Part shown: in pieces, positions 44,385 to 52,461 of the stretch
Layout of the letters: every line of letters starts with the position of its first letter
Position numbering within the stretch: the stretch's first letter is position 1
Assembly: GCA_964632485.1 (NCBI GenBank)
Contig: CAZWDO010000003.1
Location: forward strand, 206,033-270,032
Reading direction: 5' to 3'
DNA: 64,000 nt
DNA from: CAZWDO01 sp964632485 [NCBI: uncultured bacterium]
Lineage (GTDB): Bacteria; JAGOEH01
The notes under the pieces: model-generated
Databases searched by the model: none
Seen by the model: only the letters and a program-made list of their open reading frames with translations
What the model was told of the DNA's origin: nothing
Translations under genes and position numbers: made by a program

Positions 44385-46121
44385 TTAGGGCGCTTGAGTC
44401 ACCTCTAGTGAAATCAACCAATAGGATTGGCCATAGTAATGTTGTCGTTGGATAGATAGTTTGGGTTTCCAGCTCGTATTTCCTAATATCTGAAAATGCA
44501 TCCCGGCTGAATATTCATGCTCTCGATCCGTGCGCTCATAAGCATTCTGTCGATATTTGCGATAATCGGTATAGCGTTGTGAAAAAAATAACTGTCCTTC
44601 TATTTTCGGATAACGAACCGTCAGTTTGCCTTCGATATATTGGCGGTCACGCAGGTTTTGGCGCAGAAACCGATACTCTTTTTCTTTCAAGAGGATATAA
44701 GGACCATAGTCGCGCTTCTGATTATTATTGGCAAAAGACACCGTCCAATTTGATGATATTTTATAGTTTATCCCGAGAAGATAATCGAGCGACCGTAGAA
44801 GAAGATTATTGTCCGGGATAAAATGGTAGTAGTTGTAGTTAGCTTCCCATCTTAATCCGTTCGATAAAAACAAATTGTCTGAGATGGTGATTGACCATTC
44901 TGTTTTTAATTGAAAAACATCTTCGGTAAAATTTCCCGCTGAAAGATATTGAGAAATATAGACCAGTTTTTTACGTGAATTGCGGAATTCACAAGCAAAG
45001 CGCCAGGTATGACCCGGCGGAGCCAGCTCACCTTTGAGCGCAATAACCAGCCTGAGTTGGTCGTTGTCACTCAGATTGAGCGGATCGGTAAAATAAAAAG
45101 CATCCTTTTCAATTTGTTGGGTAAATTGAAATGACGCGTACCCGGGCTGCCAGTTCCAGCCTGTTCCTAAAAGCGCATATTCATAATAGAAATTGTTGAA
45201 ACTATTTAAAAAAAAACTTTCCGTCCGTGTATAGGCATGTTGGAGATGAAGGTCTAACCGACGTAAACATTGAAATTGAAAATCGCCTTGTTGACTAAAA
45301 TAATGACGGTTCCATTTTTGAGTCGGTAAATGATGAAGTGTTGAATAATAACCGACCCATTCAGTAGAATCGATTGTCAAAATTTGGGTGTATTCCATAC
45401 TTTTTAGGCGGACTTTCCACTTGGAACCGATTTGATAACCATGGGCTTTTTTCTCTTCGGCAATTGTTTCACGAAGATATGTATGGCGGGATTGGAGATA
45501 ATGGAAAAATATCTGGGGTTCAACCCAGGAATAGATAGCGGACCACTGGTGGTTGAAGCGGGTGATATAGTAGGGCAGATCCTGTTGTAAATTGAGTTCC
45601 CATTTTGCGTCACTCATATTTGACCAGCTTGCCCAAGCCAATTTATTTCGCAATTGAAGTATATGATAATACCCTCGGTTATCGATCCGGTGGTTGATCT
45701 CCATCGAACGGTAATAATATTGATCGCTTTTGTAACCACTTTCCAACGTTCCGTCAATCAGAGAGTTGTCCGGGATTTGACAGAAGATGCCCATTGTATA
45801 GAGATTTGAATTTATTATATAAAGCGAACTGACATCTTTTTGCAATTGATAGCGAAAAAATGGTCGAATGATTGAATTTGGAATAATATAGGTCTGGATT
45901 AGATTTTGACGCTGATATTTGTTAAGAGTGCGGTTATATGTTTGTTCGCTGCTGATTGTAAATTGTACAGGCAGGAAGTCGGTTTGGTGATAACTGAGTG
46001 AATCATTCAGCTCATAGCGGTCGTTGTTTTGATTAAATTGCAGTTGGTGGAATAATGGAAATGACGGACTTGAACTTACCCATAAGATTATAAGGAGGAA
46101 AACCGGTCCGAAATAGTTCAT
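44385..46121 (-). CDS. Predicted outer-membrane beta-barrel protein
   Basis: A 578-aa protein that I do not recognise. Signal peptide: residues 1 to about 20 (FGPVFLLIILWVSSSPS). The rest is rich in Tyr, Trp, Gln and Arg and made of alternating polar/hydrophobic stretches ending in aromatic residues (GYYHILQLRNKLAWASW, YSAGMHFQIL, SYWLISLEV), the pattern of an outer-membrane barrel. The C-terminus lacks the usual terminal Phe. It is convergent with sbcC. No partner gene is evident; the TPM/LemA operon lies upstream on the same strand after 209 bases. No promoter was identified. Confidence 0.6.
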   Translation of the reverse strand: MNYFGPVFLLIILWVSSSPSFPLFHQLQFNQNNDRYELNDSLSYHQTDFLPVQFTISSEQTYNRTLNKYQRQNLIQTYIIPNSIIRPFFRYQLQKDVSSLYIINSNLYTMGIFCQIPDNSLIDGTLESGYKSDQYYYRSMEINHRIDNRGYYHILQLRNKLAWASWSNMSDAKWELNLQQDLPYYITRFNHQWSAIYSWVEPQIFFHYLQSRHTYLRETIAEEKKAHGYQIGSKWKVRLKSMEYTQILTIDSTEWVGYYSTLHHLPTQKWNRHYFSQQGDFQFQCLRRLDLHLQHAYTRTESFFLNSFNNFYYEYALLGTGWNWQPGYASFQFTQQIEKDAFYFTDPLNLSDNDQLRLVIALKGELAPPGHTWRFACEFRNSRKKLVYISQYLSAGNFTEDVFQLKTEWSITISDNLFLSNGLRWEANYNYYHFIPDNNLLLRSLDYLLGINYKISSNWTVSFANNNQKRDYGPYILLKEKEYRFLRQNLRDRQYIEGKLTVRYPKIEGQLFFSQRYTDYRKYRQNAYERTDREHEYSAGMHFQILGNTSWKPKLSIQRQHYYGQSYWLISLEVTQAP

Positions 46122-46330
46122 GGCTAACGGAAATAGTTGCGGTATTTCGTGATAAGCCTATCATACAGATAAAATAGAAGCGCAAAATATTGCGATAGCC
46201 GGATCGAATTGTTATTTGCGCAACAGTTAGCCAAACAGGTGTTGATCCATTGGATCAAATAGGAGTGATGATTAACAAGAAGCGGTACGTACATGAGGCA
46301 AACCAGCTCTCTGGGGAGAATGAAATAGGA

Positions 46331-47026
46331 TTACCAGCTACCGGAGGCGCCACCTCCGCCGAAACTACCGCCGCCGCCGCTAAATCCGCTGCCGCTACTG
46401 CTAGACCAGCCGCCGCCACTGGAATAGAAGCGTCCGCCTTTTCTGCTGCCGAGTCTGAAAATAAGTGAAAAAAAGATAAAAATCGTGATGAATCCGATCC
46501 ACACGGCAATTGGGGATGCTTCTTTATTTTCTTTTTCAAGCTCGGTGAAAGCCGAGGAATCACCAGCGATCGCCGCCCCCATGATTTTAAAAGACTCTGA
46601 AATCCCCTGGTAGTAGTCGCCGCTGCGAAAGGCTGGAACCATGATCTGACGGATAATAGACCCGCATTTTCCATCGGATAGAATGCTTTCCAGTCCATAC
46701 CCCACTTCAATGCGGATTTTCCGTTCTGCCTGGGCAACAACTAGGATCAGACCATTGTCCTGGTCTTTTGTGCCGATCTTCCAGGCTTCCGCGGTGCGCA
46801 TGCTGTATTCCTCCAGAATTTCACCGTCCAGAGATGGTATGCTAAAAAAAACCATTTGGGATGATGTATTGGCTTCAACCGATGCGAGATAATCGTTTAA
46901 TTCTCTTTCCTGCGAGGGAGTCAGCAAATCGGCGTAGTCGTTGATACGGCCTTTAAGCGGTAGAAGATCGAGCGCCATCAGCGTGGGAACGAAAGCGCAC
47001 AGGAAGATAAATAGTAGTTTTTTCAT
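46331..47026 (-). CDS. TPM-domain (YgcG-like) exported protein
   Basis: A 231-aa protein: signal peptide (LLFIFLCAFVPTLMA), TPM domain at about 25-155 (INDYADLLTPSQERELNDYL, DNGLILVVAQAERKIRIEVGYGLE), one transmembrane helix (about 176-195), and a Gly/Ser-rich tail (GGGWSSSSGSGFSGGGGS). TPM domains occur in envelope proteins; in photosynthetic organisms the relative acts in photosystem II repair, and the bacterial role is poorly defined. It is the last gene of the lemA-TPM-TPM operon, two bases after its neighbour. The low-complexity tail ends GASGSW, typical for the family. Confidence 0.9.
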   Translation of the reverse strand: MKKLLFIFLCAFVPTLMALDLLPLKGRINDYADLLTPSQERELNDYLASVEANTSSQMVFFSIPSLDGEILEEYSMRTAEAWKIGTKDQDNGLILVVAQAERKIRIEVGYGLESILSDGKCGSIIRQIMVPAFRSGDYYQGISESFKIMGAAIAGDSSAFTELEKENKEASPIAVWIGFITIFIFFSLIFRLGSRKGGRFYSSGGGWSSSSGSGFSGGGGSFGGGGASGSW

Positions 47027-47028
47027 GG

Positions 47029-47694
47029 TTATAACTCGATGATGGGGTTATCGCTTAACTCATTGACATCGTCCGGCTGGATCGGAAATAACGGCGCTAA
47101 GTGTTCGCCGCAGTTTTGAATCTGGGTGGATAGAGCGTCGATAAAGCGGTTTTCTTTGATTCCGCGAATAATTTCATCAACATTATTTTGCCAGGTTTCC
47201 TCTGGAATCTGAGCGGCTATCGCTGTGTCAACGAGTAGCTCGACTCTTCGTTCAAAAAATGAGATATAAAAGAGGACTCCGGTGGCTCCCTGGGTCGCGC
47301 CAATCTTGTGACGGTAAAATGCGGATTCGGCAGAAGTACGGACAGTGTTTGCCAGCACATTGCGGGGAATCAGATTGAACTTGAGCCATGGAATATGCCC
47401 AATCAGCCAAATGATTATAAACAGTAATGATTGTGTTAATAAGAAAAATACCAGCGCCAGAGTCAAATTTGTTTCCCAATAAAAAGAATGGATCCATGAA
47501 ACCCATGTTTTTCCCGATAGGATCAGCGCGATAGAAAATATGAGCGTAATCAATACGGCAAATATCAAACTCACAGAAGCGTAATTGTCAGATTTGCGGG
47601 CAATGACTGTCACAATTTCAGCGGATGTTTTTTTCTCCGCGATTTGTGTCGCTTGAGTAATCTTGTCAAGATCGGTTTGAGTGAAACGACGCAT
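47029..47694 (-). CDS. Membrane TPM-domain protein
   Basis: A 221-aa protein without a signal peptide. An N-terminal stretch (RRFTQTDLDKITQATQIAEKK) precedes the TPM-like sequence TSAEIVTVIARKSDNY, and two transmembrane helices lie at about 40-60 and 75-100. The second half of the TPM fold follows (GATGVLFYISFFERRVELLVD). This inserted-membrane form commonly pairs with the YgcG-like form and LemA, as here. Its function is unknown; a shared role in envelope maintenance is inferred from conserved neighbourhood. AGGAT lies eight bases before the start. Confidence 0.85.
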   Translation of the reverse strand: MRRFTQTDLDKITQATQIAEKKTSAEIVTVIARKSDNYASVSLIFAVLITLIFSIALILSGKTWVSWIHSFYWETNLTLALVFFLLTQSLLFIIIWLIGHIPWLKFNLIPRNVLANTVRTSAESAFYRHKIGATQGATGVLFYISFFERRVELLVDTAIAAQIPEETWQNNVDEIIRGIKENRFIDALSTQIQNCGEHLAPLFPIQPDDVNELSDNPIIEL

Positions 47695-47709
47695 ATTGTG
47701 TGTATCCTG

Positions 47710-48279
47710 TTAAAATTCTACTTTAGGGGCTTGTTTGGCGCTTTCGTCAGCTTTGAAGTAGTCGTATTGGTTGATATTAATTCCACGCAGGCTGACAAAA
47801 AAAGAGTTGGGAAAGGCTCTTGCATATTGTCGAAATAGTTCCACTTCTCCGTTATACCGGCGTCGTTCGACACTGATTCGGTTTTCTGTACCGCTGAGTT
47901 CATCCATTAGTTTATTAAACGATTCATTTGCTTTGAGGTCCGGATAGTTTTCGCTAAACACCAGCAAACGGGAAAGAGCGCCCTCAAGGCCCTGTGCGGC
48001 GGCAATTTTTTCGTTGGGTGTGGGGGCGGAGAAATATGCCTGTCGCGCTTTCGCCAGATCGGTGAAGATTCCTTCCTCATGTTTGGCGTAGCCCTTAACA
48101 GTCGCGACCAGATTCGGAATCAAATCATAACGTCGCTGCAGAACGTTTTCCACATCGCCCCAGGCTTTGCGGACATTTTCTTCCATGATGACCGGCTTGT
48201 TATAGCTTGATACAAAACATGAACCGAAAATAAAAATTATAACGATCAATACCAGACCAATAATGAGTCCTTTTGACAT
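47710..48279 (-). CDS. lemA: LemA family protein
   Basis: A 189-aa membrane-anchored protein with one N-terminal helix (LIIGLVLIVIIFIFGSCFV) and a long helical bundle. Family motifs: AWGDVENVLQRRYDLIPNLV, VKGYAKHEEGIF, LSRLLVFSENYPDLKAN and ENRISVERRRYN. The molecular role of LemA proteins is not established. It is the first gene of the three-gene operon with both TPM proteins; GGAGG lies close to the start, and a strong promoter lies upstream. Confidence 0.92.
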   Translation of the reverse strand: MSKGLIIGLVLIVIIFIFGSCFVSSYNKPVIMEENVRKAWGDVENVLQRRYDLIPNLVATVKGYAKHEEGIFTDLAKARQAYFSAPTPNEKIAAAQGLEGALSRLLVFSENYPDLKANESFNKLMDELSGTENRISVERRRYNGEVELFRQYARAFPNSFFVSLRGININQYDYFKADESAKQAPKVEF

Positions 48280-48341
48280 ATATCCTCCCGGTTAAATCCG
48301 ATTTATCCACTGGTTAACGGTTTGTAAGTTATCATCTCTAT

Positions 48342-48370
48342 ATATTAATATAAAAAAATAAGGAAGTCAA
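48342..48370 (-). promoter_or_regulatory. Sigma70 promoter of the lemA operon
   Basis: Read on the minus strand: TTGACT (48370-48365), 17 bp spacer, TAATAT (48347-48342), about 60 bases before the lemA start. Confidence 0.7.
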
Positions 48371-48524
48371 GTTTTTTTTAAATTTTGAATGCTGAATCCC
48401 GTACTTATTTCACAACTGTGTTTTTAAACTGAAATTCGCTTTGCGTGATAAAATGAGCCAATGAGCTGAGGAGAAGGTTTTTTTTTAGAGTAATGCTTTA
48501 GGCTTGACTTGGAGCTTAAAATGT

Positions 48525-48541
48525 GTTAATTTATATTTAAC
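48525..48541. promoter_or_regulatory. Possible metalloregulator operator
   Basis: GTTAATTTATATTTAAC: five-bp inverted arms with a 7-bp centre, placed 10 bases before the ATG of the metal transporter ATPase. Its size and position would suit a Fur/Zur or DtxR/MntR-type site. The sequence is AT-rich, so chance is possible. Confidence 0.3.
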
Positions 48542-48551
48542 AGGATAAATT

Positions 48552-49319
48552 ATGGATTATTTAGTGGAAGTCGAAAATCTGTCGATCGCTTATGAAAACC
48601 AGCTCGTTTTACGGGATATTACATTAAATATTGAAGAAGGTGATTTCTTGGGGATTATCGGACCCAATGGCGGTGGGAAAACCACTCTGTTGAAGGCGTT
48701 GCTGGGATTAGTATCGTTCCATAAAGGAACGATCCGTTACAATTTGAAGGGAGGCGGAAATGCGCCCCGGCTATATGGGATTGGGTATTTACCTCAGATA
48801 AAAAATTTTGACCAGCAATTTCCGATAACAGTACAGGATATCGTTTTATCTGGATTGATGAAGGGGGGAGGATGGTTTTCACATTTTTCTCGAGATGAAA
48901 AAAAACGCGCATCTTTATTATTAGAGCGGTTAGGAATATCCCGACTGGCCCATCGTTCACTAAATGATTTGTCGGGGGGACTGTTACAACGGGTTTTTCT
49001 GGCCCGCGCTTTAATCGGCGCTCCCCGTTTGTTGCTGTTGGACGAACCGAACACTTTTGTCGATAAGGATTTTGAAAATCATCTCTATCAGATATTGAAA
49101 GACCTTCATCAAAAGGAAGGAATATCTATTGTCCTGGTTACTCATGATATTGGTGTGATCTCTTCTTATGTAAAAAATATTGCGTGTGTGAATGGGACTT
49201 TATTTTACCATGGCGGCAATGAAATGACTGAGGCGCTGGTTGATCGCTATAACTGCCCGATCGATATTATTACGCATGGCGTTATCCCTCATCGAGTATT
49301 AAAGAGACATGATGGTTGA
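48552..49319 (+). CDS. Metal ABC transporter, ATP-binding protein (ZnuC/MntB-like)
   Basis: A 255-aa ATPase powering import of a divalent metal (zinc or manganese class). Seen: Walker A GPNGGGKTTLLKALLG, GYLPQIKNFDQQFP as Q-loop region with the family's FP-x-TV (FPITVQDIVLSGL), signature LSGGLLQRVFLARAL, and Walker B LLLLDEPNTFVD, where the Asn-Thr-Phe after the catalytic Glu-Pro departs from the usual TxGVD. The switch His is in VTHDIG. It overlaps the permease gene by 11 bases. No substrate-binding protein is encoded next to it. A weak TTGACT box lies at 48504. Confidence 0.88.
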   Translation: MDYLVEVENLSIAYENQLVLRDITLNIEEGDFLGIIGPNGGGKTTLLKALLGLVSFHKGTIRYNLKGGGNAPRLYGIGYLPQIKNFDQQFPITVQDIVLSGLMKGGGWFSHFSRDEKKRASLLLERLGISRLAHRSLNDLSGGLLQRVFLARALIGAPRLLLLDEPNTFVDKDFENHLYQILKDLHQKEGISIVLVTHDIGVISSYVKNIACVNGTLFYHGGNEMTEALVDRYNCPIDIITHGVIPHRVLKRHDG

Positions 49320-50139
49320 ACTCTGGCATTATCAGTTCTTCCTTCATGCGATGGCCGCTATTGGATTGGGGAGTATTGTGTGTGGGGTGATTGGCACTTA
49401 TATTGTCAGTCGGCGGATGGTCTTTATTGCCGGCGGAATAACGCACAGCGCCTTTGGAGGAATTGGCCTTGCGTGGTATCTGGGGTTTCCTCCCTTGTTG
49501 GGCGCTACGTTAGTTGCCGTTGCCGTTAGTCTTATCACAGAACACTCCATCCAGCATCGTGAATTCCGTCAGGATACAATGATTGGCATTCTTTGGTCAA
49601 TCGGTATGGCTTTCGGGATTGTTTTTGTATCGCAGACGCCCGGGTACGCGCCCAATCTAATGAGCTATCTTTTTGGAAATATTCTATTGGTCAGCCAGTT
49701 CGATTTGTACTTTATGAGTGGTTTGGCCGGATTGGTTATTCTGATTAATTGGGCATGTTATCGGCAAATTATATATACAGCGTTTGACCGGGAGTTCATG
49801 CTCACCCGGGGTGTAGCGGTAAAGACGATTCAAGTTGTGATGAGCATCCTGATTGCTCTGACCATTGTAATTATGATACGGATTGCCGGCATTATGCTGG
49901 TGATTTCTCTGTTGACAATTCCCCAAACGACGGCAAATCTTTTTTTTCGTTCCTATAAAAAAATTGTTGTCGCGTCGATCTTATTAGCTTTAGTTTCAGG
50001 GCTGGGGGGACTCGTGGGGGCCTATTATTGGAATTTGCCAACCGGCGCGGCAATTATCATTTTTGCCACATTGGTTTACCTCTTGGCAAAATTGGCAAAG
50101 ACTGGGTTTCGCTTGTGGAAAAAAGTAGATCATGAATAA
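49309..50139 (+). CDS. Metal ABC transporter, permease (ZnuB-like)
   Basis: A 276-aa inner-membrane protein with about eight helices, ABC-3 family. Seen: the family's early GVIGTYIVSRRMVFIAGGITHSAFGGIGLAW (in two parts: SRRMVFIAGGITHSAFGGIG), LGATLVAVAVSLI, DTMIGILWSIGMAFGIVFV, and MIRIAGIMLVISLLTIPQTTA. It forms the channel with the ATPase encoded upstream. Either ATG 49309 or 49312 could be used. The U32 gene follows after five bases, making one transcription unit. Confidence 0.9.
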   Translation: MMVELWHYQFFLHAMAAIGLGSIVCGVIGTYIVSRRMVFIAGGITHSAFGGIGLAWYLGFPPLLGATLVAVAVSLITEHSIQHREFRQDTMIGILWSIGMAFGIVFVSQTPGYAPNLMSYLFGNILLVSQFDLYFMSGLAGLVILINWACYRQIIYTAFDREFMLTRGVAVKTIQVVMSILIALTIVIMIRIAGIMLVISLLTIPQTTANLFFRSYKKIVVASILLALVSGLGGLVGAYYWNLPTGAAIIIFATLVYLLAKLAKTGFRLWKKVDHE

Positions 50140-50144
50140 TATTA

Positions 50145-52190
50145 ATGGATAAAATTCCGGAATTGTTAGCGCCGGCAGCGTCCCGAAATGCTGCCCTTGA
50201 AGCATTTCAGGCAGGCGCAGATGCTGTTTATCTGGGGGTCCCGCGCTTAAACGCGCGCTTGAGGGCGGCAAATCTTTCGTTGCATGAGTTGCGCGAATTG
50301 TTGCCGCAAGCCCATAAAATGGGTAAAAAAATTTATCTGACTTTAAATACCTTAGTGAAACCCCAGGAATGGCCCCAATTGAGACAAATTGCCCAGTTTT
50401 CACTGATTTTTGGTGTGGATGCGCTTATTATTCAAGATTGGGGTGTTTTGCGCTATTTGCGGGATTTATATCCTGAACTCCCTATCCACGCTTCCACTCA
50501 AATGTTTACTTATCATCTTGCGGCGTTACAGGAACTAAAAGAGCAGGGTGTGCAGCGGGTAATTCTGCCCCGTGAGTTGAGTCGGGGCGAAGTCGCCTGG
50601 TTGGCGTCGCGTTCACCCCTGGATTTGGAAATTTTTGTTCATGGCGCTCTTTGTTTCTCTTTCTCTGGCGCTTGCTGGATTTCTGAACTGTTTTATGGAG
50701 ATTCCGGCAATCGTGGATTATGCCGCCAGATATGCCGCCATCCGTTTCAAACGCGGCAAGGTACGATCCGTCCGTTTGCCCTGAAGGACTTAGACAACCA
50801 TCTTCACTTGGATGAGTTTGCCCGTTTGGGTATTGTTTCGCTCAAAATTGAGGGCCGCTTACGATCACTTTCCTATTTGCGGGAGACTGTCACTATGTAC
50901 CGCCGTCTGTTAGATGGCGAGAAATTTCAACCAAGGTTTCGTTTTTCCCGTCCCGGAACGGATGGGTATTGGCGAGGAGAAACCGGGGATTCACTCCTGG
51001 CGAGTTCTGATGATAATCAATTGGGCGAGTATGTAGGAATAGTAAAAAATGGCTGGGGTCGGGAGCTTATTATTCAGGCTGGAGAAACCCCCTCAATTGG
51101 CGCCTCCTTGAGGCTGGTTGCTGAAAACGGCAGGTTTTCAAGCAACGTAACGGTAATTTTTTCAGAACAAATAGGAAAAAATATTCAGCGATTGAAAACT
51201 GATAAAAATATGGATCGGATTCTTCCCCAAAGCCTGGTTTACTTGACAAACGACCCTCGGGCTGACTTGTTGATGAAAGCTGCGGTATCTCCTGATGTCA
51301 GATTGAAAGGCGAGAGTGAGATTAACCTTCGTATCATCCAGGAAATTGGGAAGCTGCAAGTGTATGGACGTTTTGTTTTTCCCCGGTTAGCTCCTCTTGA
51401 CGTTGTGGCGATTGTAAATACGGTAGAGGAACCACTTGTCGCTGAATGTGATGCGCAAATCCTGCAGCAGGTATGGGGACAGACGGGGAATTATCCCTGG
51501 CGGGTAAACTCGGTGGAGTTGCATGTTACTCAAAATTTTGGCTATCGCTTTTGGAAGCGGACGCGGAGGGAACTCTTCCAGCAGTTCCATATTCAATGGC
51601 AACACTATCAACGTGAACAATTGCGCCGGATTGAACCAGTTGCATTTTCGTCAACCATCTCTGCGCCGGTTTTTCAGTTGCGTGAACTTTTCAATATTCC
51701 TAATGACTTTACCGTAACCTCCAATGATACGTTCCTTGGATCCCAGATTCTGGCGACTCAACTCCTGGAGCGAGGGATGGAGCCGGGGCGGCTTTGGGTG
51801 CGATTGCCGCTTTTTTTTTCCCCCTTGCATGAAGAAGATTTTAAAATTAAAATGGAGGAATGGGTCAGAAAAGGATGTAATTTATGCTTAACTCATTGGG
51901 GACAGATCCCTATGGCGCGATCTCTGAATATTAAATGGATTGGCTACTATACGCTCAACTGTATCAACCCTTTGATGGAGAAATGGTTGAGCAGTCAGGG
52001 GATGTCTGGTATTGTGATCCGGCCTCTGGCTCCTGTTGTCGAACCCCGGAGAGCGGTTCTTCTCGATACATCCCGAGTTCTGGCTATGATCTACCGGCCA
52101 GATGTATCTCCTTGTGAATTAGGTTATAATGGCCGTACTCTTTATGTGGAAAAGGAAGATGAAGCTCACCTGCTTTGGGCTGGTTTATGA
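50145..52190 (+). CDS. U32 family protein (RlhA-like)
   Basis: A 681-aa cytoplasmic protein of the peptidase U32 family with DUF3656-type extension. Seen: ELLAPAASRNAALEAFQAGA and DAVYLGVPRLNAR at the start, HASTQMFTYH, and the U32 signature EIFVHGALCFSFSGACWIS with its Cys residues, then RGLCRQICRHPF with further Cys. The long form resembles E. coli RlhA, which uses prephenate-dependent hydroxylation of C2501 in 23S rRNA, whereas short forms act on tRNA. True peptidase activity is not expected. Cys residues of the family may hold an iron-sulfur cluster. It is co-transcribed with a metal importer. Confidence 0.85.
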   Translation: MDKIPELLAPAASRNAALEAFQAGADAVYLGVPRLNARLRAANLSLHELRELLPQAHKMGKKIYLTLNTLVKPQEWPQLRQIAQFSLIFGVDALIIQDWGVLRYLRDLYPELPIHASTQMFTYHLAALQELKEQGVQRVILPRELSRGEVAWLASRSPLDLEIFVHGALCFSFSGACWISELFYGDSGNRGLCRQICRHPFQTRQGTIRPFALKDLDNHLHLDEFARLGIVSLKIEGRLRSLSYLRETVTMYRRLLDGEKFQPRFRFSRPGTDGYWRGETGDSLLASSDDNQLGEYVGIVKNGWGRELIIQAGETPSIGASLRLVAENGRFSSNVTVIFSEQIGKNIQRLKTDKNMDRILPQSLVYLTNDPRADLLMKAAVSPDVRLKGESEINLRIIQEIGKLQVYGRFVFPRLAPLDVVAIVNTVEEPLVAECDAQILQQVWGQTGNYPWRVNSVELHVTQNFGYRFWKRTRRELFQQFHIQWQHYQREQLRRIEPVAFSSTISAPVFQLRELFNIPNDFTVTSNDTFLGSQILATQLLERGMEPGRLWVRLPLFFSPLHEEDFKIKMEEWVRKGCNLCLTHWGQIPMARSLNIKWIGYYTLNCINPLMEKWLSSQGMSGIVIRPLAPVVEPRRAVLLDTSRVLAMIYRPDVSPCELGYNGRTLYVEKEDEAHLLWAGL

Positions 52191-52295
52191 TATCGCTTGA
52201 AAATTATGGGTAAACTATGATTATAAGTATTGAAATCATGGACGAATGCTTATTGACAATCTATCAGCAATTTTCGGAAAAGGGATAAAAAAATC

Positions 52296-52324
52296 TTGAC
52301 AAATACTTAATAGTTTTTTATTAT
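52296..52324 (+). promoter_or_regulatory. Sigma70 promoter of the MurQ-like operon
   Basis: TTGACA (52296-52301), 17 bp spacer, TATTAT (52319-52324), leaving about a 130-base leader to the start at 52462. Confidence 0.75.
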
Positions 52325-52461
52325 TTAGCATTAAGATTGCCGAACGCTCTATAATGTTTGAATTAAAGAAGGAGCAATCTGGGCAGATTCCGTGTGTGAA
52401 TGTATAACTTGCTATGGTGCAATGATGAATGATTGTTTGAATAATAGAAGGAGGCTCTTCG

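Noticed and set aside
44167-44455. Plus-strand frames after sbcC
   Set aside because: They read through the palindromic repeat and contain the repeat's typical chance translation.
46250-46740. Ala-rich frames opposite the TPM-domain gene tail
   Set aside because: They are artefacts of the Gly/Ser-rich GGC/TCC-type coding sequence of the real minus-strand gene.
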